64,000 bases of DNA from an uncultured Cellulosilyticum sp. (GTDB taxonomy: Bacteria > Bacillota > Clostridia > Lachnospirales > Cellulosilyticaceae), in the NCBI GenBank assembly GCA_934725855.1, contig CAKVCL010000002.1, positions 112,102 through 176,101 of the forward strand, read 5' to 3'. This document shows positions 43,544 through 52,347 of this stretch, in pieces (position 1 is the stretch's first letter; the number at the start of each line of letters is the position of its first letter). Below the pieces are notes generated by a model. It worked only from the letters and a program-made list of their open reading frames with translations. It did not search any database and had not been told where the DNA came from. Made by a program: the position numbers and the translations under genes.

Positions 43544-44233
43544 ATGAAATCAAGAAAATTAATCGCAAAATTAACAGTGCTTTCATTAATGACTGCATTA
43601 AGTTCAGGAGTGGCTTTACAGGCAAAAACAACGACAAGCAACTATACGGTAAACAAAAATTATAAGTATGGATGCACTCAAGTTACCAAACCAATCAATA
43701 AGCCACAACAAAATGGAAATTGCAATACGAATACAGGTAATAACAATAACTCAAATAATAACAACGGTTCAAATAATAACAGCTCAAATAATAATAACTC
43801 AAATAATAGCAATGGTTCGAATAATAATACAAATAACAGCACAAGTGTTGTAAGTACGCAAAAGAAAATAGAAGATGAAGTACTAGTACTGGTTAATAAA
43901 GAACGTGCAAAAAATGGATTAAAGGCTTTAACAATGGATGAAAATGTAAGAAAAGTAGCACGAGCTAAATCAAGTGACATGAGTACTAAAAAGTATTTTA
44001 GTCATACCAGTCCGACATATGGTTCACCATTTGATATGCTAAAATCATTCGGAATCAGTTATAAGAGCGCAGGTGAAAATATTGCACAAGGTTATACAAC
44101 AGCTGAGGCGGTTGTAAACGGATGGATGAATAGTTCAGGGCACCGTGCCAATATTTTAAATGCTAACTATACCCAAATTGGTATTGGATATGAGGCAAAC
44201 GGAAATTATTGGACACAACTATTTATTGGTTAA
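43544..44233 (+). CDS. Secreted CAP-domain (SCP/PR1-like) protein
   Basis: About 229 residues. A signal peptide (MKSRKLIAKLTVLSLMTAL with cleavage after the LQA) is followed by a Cys-containing segment, then an Asn/Ser/Gly-rich linker of about 40 residues. A C-terminal CAP domain follows: VNKERAKNGLKALTMDENV, YFSHTSPTYGSPFDML, AGENIAQGYTTAEAVV and WMNSSGHRANILN. This is the YkwD-like bacterial CAP type with the conserved His-Glu-His set. Function is extracellular and unknown. The start at 43544 has GAGGAG upstream; the GTG at 43505 would spoil the signal peptide. Confidence 0.9.
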   Translation: MKSRKLIAKLTVLSLMTALSSGVALQAKTTTSNYTVNKNYKYGCTQVTKPINKPQQNGNCNTNTGNNNNSNNNNGSNNNSSNNNNSNNSNGSNNNTNNSTSVVSTQKKIEDEVLVLVNKERAKNGLKALTMDENVRKVARAKSSDMSTKKYFSHTSPTYGSPFDMLKSFGISYKSAGENIAQGYTTAEAVVNGWMNSSGHRANILNANYTQIGIGYEANGNYWTQLFIG

Positions 44234-44283
44234 TTGAATCCCTATGATAGCTTAGAAAATCAGGAAGTCATTTTTTAGGGAAA

Positions 44284-44334
44284 AGCAAAAGGGCGTTACA
44301 CGCATTTAGGTGAGTGTGACGCCCTTTTGCTTTG
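44284..44334. terminator. Bidirectional terminator between the CAP gene and splB
   Basis: A 17-bp stem (gcaaaagggcgttacac / gtgtgacgcccttttgc, one G-U) with T-rich flanks separates two convergent genes. Confidence 0.85.
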
Positions 44335-44336
44335 AT

Positions 44337-45359
44337 TTAGATAATATATTTCACATCTTTATAAGGAAAAAGCTTATTCAATTCTTGAGTAAAAAAAGCC
44401 TTCATGTCTGCAAGTTCTTCCTTGGGATAGACATATTTACCATAGCCAAATTGTCCGTACTTAAAGCTACGTGTGGCTTCATCCATTGGCAGGGTGGTTT
44501 CGGGAAAGATTTCAGTAATACGATTTTTAGCTCTTAAGGTGTAACGGTGAGAGATGATTTCAAAGAGGATAGGGTAAGCAGGATGAGGGGGTAACTTACT
44601 TTTTAGAGAAATCAATAAGTCATGATATTCCTCTTTCCAATTGGGATACATAAACACAGGGGCAATAATAAAGCCTATAGGGTAACCACTACTGGCTAGT
44701 TTACTACTAGCTTCAATGCGAAGCAAGCTAGAGGCAGTGGCATGCTCATAAGTGCGAATGATACGAGGCGTATTTAGCGAAAAACGAATTTCTGTATGAC
44801 CATTATGTTTTAAGTCAAGAAGCCCCTCTACGTCATTATATTTGCTGACAAAGCGAAAGCGCGTATTGTCTCTTGCGCCAAAATAAGTAATACAACGAGC
44901 CAGTGCATGGGTATAGGGCTCTACAGGTAGAGGGTCTGAAGTAGCAGCACCTTCAAAAATAGTTATCTGAGGTGCGCGTTCGTCTGTGTACTTTTGAGCT
45001 TGCTCTAAAATTTCGTCAATATTGACATGGACACGAACGAAGGGTTTATCTCCTAATTGGGTGTTAAGATAGCAATATTCACATTGTCCCATACAACCTG
45101 ATACGAGGGGCAGCTGATAATGCGCAGATGGTTTACAGGATTGAAATTTTAAACTTTTTTTCACCCCAACAACAAGTGTACGTTTACCATGCGTATACAT
45201 TTGCTGCAGATTCTCGCCAGGAATAAGTTTTTTGACTTGATTGGTTGCAACTTCTGATATCTCTATATCACTAGAGTGTTTAAAGTGTTCATAGAGTTGC
45301 TCACCTAAAGGGTAGTTTCTAGCCCCTTTTTCAAAAATGATATGTTGTGGAATAAACAT
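44337..45359 (-). CDS. splB: Spore photoproduct lyase
   Basis: The 340-residue radical SAM enzyme splits spore photoproduct (5-thyminyl-5,6-dihydrothymine) in germinating spores. The cluster motif is GCMGQCEYCYLNTQLGDKP, Cys-x3-Cys-x2-Cys followed by YLNT as in SPL. KHNGHTEIRFSLNTP, YEHATASSLLRIEASSKLAS and SGYPIGFIIAPVF match the SPL family along its length. It is convergent with the CAP gene. Its presence is strong evidence that the organism forms spores. Confidence 0.93.
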   Translation of the reverse strand: MFIPQHIIFEKGARNYPLGEQLYEHFKHSSDIEISEVATNQVKKLIPGENLQQMYTHGKRTLVVGVKKSLKFQSCKPSAHYQLPLVSGCMGQCEYCYLNTQLGDKPFVRVHVNIDEILEQAQKYTDERAPQITIFEGAATSDPLPVEPYTHALARCITYFGARDNTRFRFVSKYNDVEGLLDLKHNGHTEIRFSLNTPRIIRTYEHATASSLLRIEASSKLASSGYPIGFIIAPVFMYPNWKEEYHDLLISLKSKLPPHPAYPILFEIISHRYTLRAKNRITEIFPETTLPMDEATRSFKYGQFGYGKYVYPKEELADMKAFFTQELNKLFPYKDVKYII

Positions 45360-45576
45360 AAGCCAAATCCTTTCTAGATGTTAATAAAGATAGTATGTCA
45401 TAAGAAACTTAAAAATTATTCTTAAAGTATTTTTGAGCTTAAAACACTTTTTAGGTATATGCATCACTATGACTGTCATCAGTTTGAACAATTAAGTTTA
45501 CATCTTTGAGTATTTAGTATCTATTTGGGAAAACGATATAGACTACTTTTGATTAAGATAGACTTTCACGCATTTA

Positions 45577-45594
45577 GTGTGAAGAAACACACTC
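45577..45594 (+). promoter_or_regulatory. Palindrome upstream of the rex promoter
   Basis: AGTGTG-N6-CACACT, a perfect 6-bp dyad ending 5 bases before the -35 of rex. It is not a match to the Rex consensus (TTGTTAA-type), so it may bind another regulator. Confidence 0.45.
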
Positions 45595-45599
45595 TCACA

Positions 45600-45629
45600 T
45601 TGACAAAAAAAAAACTAAAATGCTATACT
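45600..45629 (+). promoter_or_regulatory. Promoter of rex
   Basis: A perfect TTGACA, 18 bases containing an A10 run, then TATACT. Confidence 0.7.
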
Positions 45630-45665
45630 AATTTTAATATTTACTTTGGGTAAGGAGATGAGAGC

Positions 45666-46325
45666 GTGGCAGAAGACAGAAAAATATCCATGGCAGTTAT
45701 TAGACGATTACCTCGTTATTATAGATATTTAGGAGAATTATTACAAAAAGGTGTGACTAAGATTTCATCTAGAGAATTAAGTGAAAAGATGAATGTAACG
45801 GCTTCACAAATTCGTCAAGACCTTAACAATTTTGGTGGATTTGGTCAACAAGGATATGGGTATAATGTGGAGTATTTATACACTGAAATAGGAAAGATTC
45901 TTGGATTACATGAGAATTATAAAATGATTATTGTTGGGGTCGGAAATTTAGGTCAGGCTTTAGCTAATTCTACATCTTTTAGTAAGAGAGGATTTAAGCT
46001 GGTGGGATTATTTGATGTCAATCCTAAGCTAATTGGTATGAGTATTCATGGAGTAGAAGTCATGGACGTGGATCATATGGAAGCATTCGTAAAGGAGAAT
46101 GGAGTAGAAATTGCGATTTTGACCATGCCAAAAACAAGAGTTAAAGAAACAGCTGAAAAGCTTGCTACTTGGGGCATTAAGGGTTTATGGAATTTTTCAC
46201 CTGTTGATTTGTTTTTACCAGAAACAGTACAAGTAGAAAATGTACATCTTTCACATTCACTTATGACACTTGCATATAAGATTCATGAGGTTAAAATTGA
46301 CAAAAAAGAACAAACTGAATCTTAA
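45666..46325 (+). CDS. rex: Redox-sensing repressor Rex
   Basis: The 219-residue repressor binds NADH and leaves DNA when the NADH/NAD ratio is high, controlling fermentation genes. The N-terminal winged helix has AVIRRLPRYYRYLGELLQKG and TASQIRQDLNNFGGFGQQGYGY. The Rossmann domain has VGVGNLGQALA, and the C-terminal domain swap helix follows. The start is GTG with AAGGAGATGAG upstream. Confidence 0.95.
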   Translation: MAEDRKISMAVIRRLPRYYRYLGELLQKGVTKISSRELSEKMNVTASQIRQDLNNFGGFGQQGYGYNVEYLYTEIGKILGLHENYKMIIVGVGNLGQALANSTSFSKRGFKLVGLFDVNPKLIGMSIHGVEVMDVDHMEAFVKENGVEIAILTMPKTRVKETAEKLATWGIKGLWNFSPVDLFLPETVQVENVHLSHSLMTLAYKIHEVKIDKKEQTES

Positions 46326-46337
46326 AGAAATTATAAA

Positions 46338-46387
46338 ATGTTCATCAACTTGAAAGCGTAAAAGCTTATGGGGGATGAACTTTTTTG
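46338..46387 (+). terminator. Terminator of rex
   Basis: The arms gttcatc and gatgaac with an inner stem are followed by T6. Confidence 0.65.
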
Positions 46388-46457
46388 TTGATTTTTTTTA
46401 ATCGTCTCATTGCATAAGACTATAAACAGAGATAATGTAATGGCAGAGGTGATTAAA

Positions 46458-46637
46458 ATGGCAAATGAAGAAAAGAAAGATTTTAATAAGATGCTAAAAG
46501 ACAGTAAGGATATGCCTAAAATTCAAGTGATTACAGATGAAAAAAGTATTCAAAAGTATGGTGGAAACAGAATGTATTTTGCACCCCCTAGCGATTATGA
46601 TAAGGTTATGAAAAGTATCTTTATGAAATTGAATTAA
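46458..46637 (+). CDS. Small hypothetical protein
   Basis: About 59 residues, MANEEKKDFNKMLKDSKDM followed by KIQVITDEKSI and an NRMYFAPPSDYDKVMKSIF end. The protein is charged and has no signal peptide. The start at 46458 is preceded by GAGGTG; upstream in-frame ATGs at 46440 and 46410 lack such a site. A terminator follows after about 40 bases. Not recognised. Confidence 0.55.
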   Translation: MANEEKKDFNKMLKDSKDMPKIQVITDEKSIQKYGGNRMYFAPPSDYDKVMKSIFMKLN

Positions 46638-46678
46638 TACATCATATTTTTGTTTGAAAGCAAAGTAGAATGAGATAA

Positions 46679-46707
46679 ATAAAAAAGATGGTTTAGCCAT
46701 CTTTTTT
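46679..46707 (+). terminator. Terminator after the small hypothetical gene
   Basis: A perfect stem AAAAAAGATGG / CCATCTTTTTT with a 5-base loop. Confidence 0.85.
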
Positions 46708-46879
46708 GCGTTATGAGAAAGAGAATAAGAAGAAACAAATTAGACAATGATTGATAGAAAACATAATAAAAATATTAGCATTTTTTATCAAATCCTCTTT
46801 ACTGAGGTAAAGTGACATGTTAAACTAATTTTAATAAAAGTTATACAATCATCAATAGTTCGGATGAGATTTTAGCCTA

Positions 46880-46934
46880 TAAAAATGTTCATAAGTCTTT
46901 TGTAAGTTTACAATGGAAGGTGAACATTTTTTTA
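46880..46934 (+). terminator. Orphan terminator-like hairpin in a 340-base gap
   Basis: The arms aaaaatgttca and tgaacattttt enclose a loop of about 29 bases and end in T7. No gene precedes it in 46708-46880. The gap 46708-47047 otherwise shows only AT-rich DNA and the start signals of the next gene. Confidence 0.5.
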
Positions 46935-47047
46935 TTTATCAGTGTAGAATTATCTAGCGCATATCATTTTAGCAAAGAAAAGAGCAATAGATGATTATGG
47001 AGAGGCTGAAATAGATAAGTCAAGATTTATTTTTGGGAGGCGGAAAA

Positions 47048-47734
47048 TTGTTTAAATTTTTCAAGAAAGAACGTAAAGTCATTATTAATAATGAAGAGGT
47101 TACAGATACTAAAGTAAAAAATTCAAATATTGATTTAAAAAAAGAGTATATACAAGATATATTAAAAACAAAAAAGGTACCCATCGTTCTTTTAGATCCT
47201 TTATGGCATGCAGCCAAAGAGCATATTAAAAGTCGGGTGATTGATAAAGAAGAAAAAGAGTTACAAGAATTACTGAAAGAGCAAGGTAGATTAAATACAG
47301 ACTATAAAGAGTATACGGCTATTAAGCAAAATTTCTTAAAAGAAATTTTAGTGGTTAGTGGCAAAATACAAGATAGTAATGAACCTACTCATTTACAAGA
47401 ACTAGATAAATTACATCAAAGTACGCTAAGTGTTAACGAAAAACTTGAAGAAATAGAAAAAAGGCTAGAAGAGATAGAATTTGAAATAGAAGAAAAAAAT
47501 AAAGAACTGGTATCTGAAATGATAGCAGTAGGCTATAGTTATATAGATAATTATAAGGAACAAAATGAAAAGCTAGAAAATGAAATTGCAGTTTTAAGAG
47601 AGGAACTCTTAAAGAAAACCAATAAGAAAAAAGAGTGTGATGCTTTCTTAAAGGAGATTTATAATTATCTTCATAGTATTGTAGGAAGAGAACAAATTGA
47701 AATTATTGACAAATCATTAGGAGAGAACAAATAA
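47048..47734 (+). CDS. Coiled-coil hypothetical protein
   Basis: About 228 residues, dominated by heptad-like charged helices between residues 65 and 195 (EEKELQELLKEQGRL, EKLEEIEKRLEEIEFEIEEK, NEKLENEIAVLREELLKK). The N-terminus FKFFKKERKVIINNEEVTD is basic. No signal peptide. I chose the TTG at 47048, which has GGGAGG seven bases upstream. It ends one base before acpS, so it is likely co-expressed with it. A scaffold or chaperone role is possible but unproven. Confidence 0.65.
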   Translation: MFKFFKKERKVIINNEEVTDTKVKNSNIDLKKEYIQDILKTKKVPIVLLDPLWHAAKEHIKSRVIDKEEKELQELLKEQGRLNTDYKEYTAIKQNFLKEILVVSGKIQDSNEPTHLQELDKLHQSTLSVNEKLEEIEKRLEEIEFEIEEKNKELVSEMIAVGYSYIDNYKEQNEKLENEIAVLREELLKKTNKKKECDAFLKEIYNYLHSIVGREQIEIIDKSLGENK

Positions 47735-47735
47735 C

Positions 47736-48110
47736 ATGATTGTAGGCATTGGGACGGACATTGTGGAAATTGACAGAATAGAAAAGGCTGTTTTACGTAC
47801 ACGGGGATTTATAGATAAGGTTTTTACTGAGAAAGAGCAAGCACATTATCAAAAAAAGAATAATCGAGCAGAAACTTTAGCAGGTTTTTTTGCTGCGAAA
47901 GAAGCAGTAAGTAAAGCTTTAGGAACAGGGTTTAGAAAGTTTAGATTAAAGGATATTGAAATTGTGCCTAATGCACTTGGAAAACCAGAAGTTTATCTTC
48001 ATAAAAATGCGAAGTTATTTTCTGATGAGTTAAAGATTAAGCATGTTGAAGTGAGCATATCACATTGTAAAGAATATGCCACAGCATTTGCTATTGCTGA
48101 AGGAGAGTGA
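47736..48110 (+). CDS. acpS: Holo-[acyl-carrier-protein] synthase
   Basis: The 124-residue enzyme transfers 4'-phosphopantetheine from CoA to apo-ACP. The GIGTDIVEIDRIEKA start holds the Mg-binding Asp. FAAKEAVSKALGTGF holds the Glu and the conserved KEA, followed by IEIVPNALGKPEV. The site AGGAGAG precedes the ATG. It ends just before nnr, the usual acpS-nnr linkage in Bacillota. Confidence 0.95.
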   Translation: MIVGIGTDIVEIDRIEKAVLRTRGFIDKVFTEKEQAHYQKKNNRAETLAGFFAAKEAVSKALGTGFRKFRLKDIEIVPNALGKPEVYLHKNAKLFSDELKIKHVEVSISHCKEYATAFAIAEGE

Positions 48111-48115
48111 TAGAA

Positions 48116-49648
48116 ATGGAGTTATTAACGCCCGAAGAAATGCGAGCTGTAGATCAGGCAGCCACACAAGAGTATAATATACCTAGTATACTACTTATGG
48201 AACATGCAGCTTATCAAGTTTTTTCCTATATAAAAGAAAATGAGGATGGAAAAAGGGTTGTTATTGTTTGTGGTCCAGGGAATAACGGAGGAGATGGTCT
48301 AGCCTTAGCAAGACAGCTTAAAGCCTTTTCAAGTTGTAAGGTAAAAGTTCTAGTACTATGCTCAAAAGAAAAATTTTCAGAGGATGGAAAGGCATATTAT
48401 GAGATATGCCAAAATATGGGCATCGATTTGGTCCATGTTAAAGAAACGCCTAAAGAAATCTGGCTAGAAGTTATTCAAAATGCTGCTATTATAGTGGATG
48501 CGATCTTTGGAACAGGTTTATCTAGAGGGATTGAAGGGCTATTTTATGGAATAATTAGTGAGATCAATAAAGCACAGGCTAAAGTAATTAGTATTGATAT
48601 ACCCTCTGGGATAAATGGCCTAACTGGAAAGGTTCAAGGCATTGCGGTAAAAGCAGATTTAACCATTACATTTGTTAGGCCAAAATTAGGATTGTATTTA
48701 TACCCTGCTATCTTGTATACTGGAGAAGTAAGGGTGGCAAATATTGGAATACCTGAACAGCTAATTGAAAAGACTAATACACAATATTTTTCAATAGAAC
48801 AAGATGAGATGAAAACAATCCTTCCTAGAAGGGAAGTCAGAAGTAATAAAGGAAGTTATGGAAAAGTGCTCACGATAGGAGGCTGTCTAGGAATGGCTGG
48901 TGCAATCTCCTTGACCAGTATGGCAGCATATAGGGTGGGATGTGGTACTGTTACAACAGCTATTCCAAAGTGTATAATTGAAATTATGCAACAGAAGCTT
49001 ACTGAAGTGATGGCAATTGGTTTAGAAGATGATAAAGGTCACTTTAGTAAGGGGGCAGAAGGTGAGTTAAGAAAGATATTACCAAACTATGGGGTGGTTG
49101 CAATAGGACCAGGAATAGGTAGGAGTGAAACGGTTTTATCACTTGTTAAAGAGGTTCTTTTAAATGATAAGCCATGCATTTTAGATGCAGATGCACTTTA
49201 TTTTGTTCCGCAGGTTCTAGAAATGATAAAAGCACGTAAAAAAGCAACGATTATGACGCCACATCCAGGAGAAATGGCTAGGATGATGGGAGTCACCATC
49301 GAAGCGATATTAGATCAACCTATTCAATATGCTAGAGAATTTGCAACAAAATTTAATGTGATTACCGTGCTGAAATTAGAGAAAACGGTGATAGCTCATA
49401 CAGATGGCAACATATATATTAATAGATATGGTAATACGGGTTTAGCAAAAGGAGGAAGTGGTGATACCTTAACAGGCATCATTACAGGACTTTTAGCTCA
49501 GCACATGGTACCTATAGAAGCTACTAGGTTAGGGGTTTACTTGCAAACGAGAGCCGCAGACTTAGCCAAGGAAAGTTTATCTGAACGCAGTTTTGTAGCA
49601 AGTGATGTGATTCATTTATTAGGTAAGGTATTTTTAGAGTGGAGATAA
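48116..49648 (+). CDS. nnr: Bifunctional NAD(P)HX epimerase/dehydratase
   Basis: About 510 residues. The N-terminal YjeF_N epimerase domain (residues 1-210) has CGPGNNGGDGLALARQLK, and the C-terminal ADP-dependent dehydratase domain has GSYGKVLTIGGCLGMAGA, AIGPGIGR, TPHPGEMARMMG and KGGSGDTLTGIITGLLAQ. It repairs damaged NADH/NADPH hydrates. The chosen ATG at 48116 has AAGGAG nine bases upstream; a GTG at 48107 overlaps the acpS stop and is less likely. It is co-transcribed with acpS. Confidence 0.95.
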   Translation: MELLTPEEMRAVDQAATQEYNIPSILLMEHAAYQVFSYIKENEDGKRVVIVCGPGNNGGDGLALARQLKAFSSCKVKVLVLCSKEKFSEDGKAYYEICQNMGIDLVHVKETPKEIWLEVIQNAAIIVDAIFGTGLSRGIEGLFYGIISEINKAQAKVISIDIPSGINGLTGKVQGIAVKADLTITFVRPKLGLYLYPAILYTGEVRVANIGIPEQLIEKTNTQYFSIEQDEMKTILPRREVRSNKGSYGKVLTIGGCLGMAGAISLTSMAAYRVGCGTVTTAIPKCIIEIMQQKLTEVMAIGLEDDKGHFSKGAEGELRKILPNYGVVAIGPGIGRSETVLSLVKEVLLNDKPCILDADALYFVPQVLEMIKARKKATIMTPHPGEMARMMGVTIEAILDQPIQYAREFATKFNVITVLKLEKTVIAHTDGNIYINRYGNTGLAKGGSGDTLTGIITGLLAQHMVPIEATRLGVYLQTRAADLAKESLSERSFVASDVIHLLGKVFLEWR

Positions 49649-49675
49649 CAAAGGAGCATATAAGGGGGGACGTAT

Positions 49676-50125
49676 ATGCGTGCTAAAGATGTCATGATCA
49701 AAAATGTTATTTTTATTAAAAAGGATGATAAGTTAGATGAAATCATCAGTGTAATGATGCAAAATCATGTAAGTGGCGTACCTGTTATTGATAAAAATAA
49801 TCATCTTGTTGGAATGGTAACAGAAAGAGATTTAGTAACAAAAGATAGAGTGTTTAATATTTCATCATATATGGAGTTTATGGCGAGTATATTATTTACA
49901 GATGGGAAAGGTGTAGAAAGTACAAATCAAAAGAAATCAGATTCACTAACTGCAGCTGATGTGATGTCTACGCCAGTATATGCGGTACATCTGGAAGCTA
50001 CTATAGAAGAAATTGTCTCATTAATGATGAATAGACATATTAATCGAATACCAGTTATTGATAAGGAAAATAAATTGGTAGGCATTATTGGTAGAAGCGA
50101 TCTGCTTCCAATACTAATTAAATAG
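49676..50125 (+). CDS. CBS-domain pair protein
   Basis: A 149-residue protein of two CBS motifs: RAKDVMIKNVIFIKKDDKLD to VTERDLVTKD, and AADVMSTPVYAVHLEATIEE to IIGRSDLL. Such proteins bind adenine nucleotides or related ligands and regulate partners. There is no output domain. It begins 27 bases after nnr with AAGGGGGG upstream, possibly in the same operon. The ligand is unknown. Confidence 0.88.
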   Translation: MRAKDVMIKNVIFIKKDDKLDEIISVMMQNHVSGVPVIDKNNHLVGMVTERDLVTKDRVFNISSYMEFMASILFTDGKGVESTNQKKSDSLTAADVMSTPVYAVHLEATIEEIVSLMMNRHINRIPVIDKENKLVGIIGRSDLLPILIK

Positions 50126-50256
50126 CAAGAAAAAATACCAGTATAGTGGGATCTATACGATGATAAAGAAACTATAATGAATTAAAGTTATAGATAATAA
50201 AAATAAATACAATTTTTGGACGAATGAGAAAATAGAATTTTCTCAGGGAGGTTAAA

Positions 50257-51390
50257 ATGGAAGCTCTTAGACCACGTGTAGTCGCAGAAGTTAATCTAGA
50301 TGCAATTAAGCATAATTATGAACAAATAAGAAGTAATGTGCCTCATGAAGTAGAAATCATGGCCATTGTAAAAGCAGATGCATATGGACATGGCGCAGTT
50401 GAAGTGTCTAAATTGTTACAAGAACAAGGGGTAAATCGTTTTGCAGTAGCAATTGCTAAAGAAGGCGAAGAACTTCGGGCAAATGGTATTACATCGCCCA
50501 TTTTAGTACTAGGCTATACACCTCGTGCAGATATAGGGGCATTGATAGAAAATAACCTAACGCAAACGGTTTTTTCTTATGACATGGCAAAGACATTGTC
50601 AGATGAAGCAGGCAGACTTGGAAAAACAGTGAATATTCATATCAAAGTAGATACAGGAATGGGACGCATTGGCTTTTTGTCATCACCTCAAAGTATAGAA
50701 GAAGTAAAAATGATTGCTTCTCTTCCACACTTAAATATGGAAGGGATCTTTACACACTTTTCTACAGCAGACGAGGAAGATAGAGAATATACGTATAAGC
50801 AATGGCATATTTTTGAAGGCTTTTTAAATGAATTAAGAGAGGTAGGCATTGAATTACCAATCATTCATGCAGCTAACAGTGCCGCAATTATGTGTCATTC
50901 CTATGCTGATCTTAATGTCGTAAGACCGGGTATTATCTTATACGGTTATTATCCATCTAGCTATTTACAAGGTAAAGTGCTTGATTTAATGCCAGCGATG
51001 ACTTTAAAAACTCAAGTTGTCCATGTAAAGGAGTTACCAGAAGGGCACTATGTTGGTTATGGAAGAACTCATCAAACCCAGAAAAAAACAAAGGTTGCAA
51101 CTATTCCAGTAGGTTATGCAGACGGTTATTCAAGAAGACTTGGAAATAAAGGTAGGGTGCTTATTAGAGGTCAATTTGCGCCTATTATCGGAAATATTTG
51201 TATGGATCAATTCATGGTAGATGTTTCAAATATAGAGCATGTGTCCGTAGAGGATGAGGTCGTTTTATTTGGAAAACAAGGAAACAATGAAATTCCAGTA
51301 GAGGAGATCGCAAATATTTTAGATACGATTAATTATGAGATAATATGCATGATTGGTAAAAGAGTTCCGCGTGTTTATGTAAGAAAGTAA
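50257..51390 (+). CDS. alr: Alanine racemase
   Basis: The 377-residue PLP enzyme makes D-alanine for peptidoglycan. The PLP lysine lies in IVKADAYGHGAVE near residue 39. The substrate-side Tyr lies in TIPVGYADGYSRRL. The C-terminal domain shows GNICMDQFMVDVS. Length is typical. It is followed by the MazEF-like pair, the same order as in Bacillus (alr-ndoAI-ndoA). Confidence 0.96.
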   Translation: MEALRPRVVAEVNLDAIKHNYEQIRSNVPHEVEIMAIVKADAYGHGAVEVSKLLQEQGVNRFAVAIAKEGEELRANGITSPILVLGYTPRADIGALIENNLTQTVFSYDMAKTLSDEAGRLGKTVNIHIKVDTGMGRIGFLSSPQSIEEVKMIASLPHLNMEGIFTHFSTADEEDREYTYKQWHIFEGFLNELREVGIELPIIHAANSAAIMCHSYADLNVVRPGIILYGYYPSSYLQGKVLDLMPAMTLKTQVVHVKELPEGHYVGYGRTHQTQKKTKVATIPVGYADGYSRRLGNKGRVLIRGQFAPIIGNICMDQFMVDVSNIEHVSVEDEVVLFGKQGNNEIPVEEIANILDTINYEIICMIGKRVPRVYVRK

Positions 51391-51528
51391 AATAGATTGA
51401 CTCCGAATGTCCTTAGTAGAAAATCTAAAAAAATTGAAAAACATCGTATAAAATAGATAAGATCAGGCAACAATGACATTAGCTAGGTATGAGTAGATCA
51501 CGATGTTAGATAGGGAGTGATTTGCTTT

Positions 51529-51723
51529 ATGGCAAAATCAATAAGCGATTTTGAGGTGACTAAAGAAAAAATCAAACAAACCCCTACAATCGATGAGAAT
51601 TTTATTATTATGAAGAAAGGCTATAAGGAAATGGCGGCGATTAATCTGGCGCTTTCTAATCTTTATTTTGAAGTAGAAAGTGAGGCGCAGGATTATTATG
51701 ATCGCATAGCGGAGTGTGAGTAA
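51529..51723 (+). CDS. MazE/EndoAI-type antitoxin lacking the RHH domain
   Basis: A 64-residue protein. Its second half ([20 protein letters not shown] and following acidic helix) matches the toxin-binding C-terminus of Bacillus EndoAI (RRGYMEMAKINLN-type). The N-terminal ribbon-helix-helix, normally a conserved beta strand and two helices that bind DNA, is replaced by [19 protein letters not shown]. Compared with the usual about 93 residues it is short, so it can probably neutralise the toxin but not bind an operator. The start has AGGGAGTG upstream. The toxin begins one base after its stop. Confidence 0.8.
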   Translation: MAKSISDFEVTKEKIKQTPTIDENFIIMKKGYKEMAAINLALSNLYFEVESEAQDYYDRIAECE

Positions 51724-51724
51724 A

Positions 51725-52072
51725 GTGCAAGTAAAACGTGGAGATATTTTTTATGCGGATTTAAGTCCAGTTATTGGTTCAGAACAAGGCGGTATTCGCC
51801 CAGTACTAGTAGTACAAAATGATGTTGGTAATAAATTTAGCCCTACAGTAATCTGTGCGGCAATCACTTCTAAGATTAACAAAGCAAAGCTTCCTACGCA
51901 TGTAGAAATCGATGCAGCAGAATATGAACTTGTTAAGAATTCTGTTATTCTTTTAGAACAAATTAGAACAATTGACAAGAGAAGATTAAAAGAGAAAATC
52001 TGTCACTTGGATGATAATCTTATGACTCAAGTAGACAAAGGAATCAAGATCAGTTTTGCGCTAAATACATAG
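51725..52072 (+). CDS. mazF: MazF/NdoA-type endoribonuclease toxin
   Basis: A 115-residue toxin, nearly full-length match to Bacillus NdoA/EndoA, which cuts RNA at UACAU sites. [51 protein letters not shown] and [15 protein letters not shown] are conserved, including the Arg and Thr catalytic residues. The start is the GTG at 51725, giving MQVKRG as in homologues, with GGAG about 10 bases upstream; the GTG at 51716 is an alternative. It follows alr and the antitoxin. Confidence 0.95.
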   Translation: MQVKRGDIFYADLSPVIGSEQGGIRPVLVVQNDVGNKFSPTVICAAITSKINKAKLPTHVEIDAAEYELVKNSVILLEQIRTIDKRRLKEKICHLDDNLMTQVDKGIKISFALNT

Positions 52073-52083
52073 TACATGTATAT

Positions 52084-52109
52084 GGGAGACTTTTTTAGTC
52101 TCCTTTTTG
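52084..52109 (+). terminator. Terminator of the alr-mazEF operon
   Basis: The stem GGAGAC / GTCTCC has a 7-base T-rich loop followed by T5. Confidence 0.8.
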
Positions 52110-52140
52110 CTTTGCTATTTATGAATTATTAATAAGCTTC

Positions 52141-52169
52141 ATGATTTTTATATGTTAATTAGGTATAAT
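52141..52169 (+). promoter_or_regulatory. Possible promoter upstream of the clpC region, with leader hairpin
   Basis: ATGATT, 17 bases, TATAAT. The leader of about 175 bases holds a hairpin (gaagtgaaata at 52245-52255 with tattttcacttc at 52272-52283) followed by a short T-run, which could act as an attenuator or simply as an RNA stem. No CtsR-type heptad repeat was seen. Confidence 0.35.
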
Positions 52170-52347
52170 ATAAAAATGAAGCGTAAAAAGCGATAAAAGA
52201 GACTAGTTATTGGACTGAAAACTTCATGAGATTTATATTGAAAAGAAGTGAAATATGCACCAGATAAGTTGTATTTTCACTTCAGTTTTAATATACTGCT
52301 TATAGGATGGAGATAAATAAAAAACAAAAAATGGGAGGTTATGTATT

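Noticed and set aside
43668-43980. Frames on both strands through the Asn-rich region of the CAP gene
   Set aside because: They arise from the repeated AAT/AAC codons; low complexity only.
45577-45594. Rex operator upstream of rex
   Set aside because: The dyad lacks the TTGT...ACAA ends of a Rex site.
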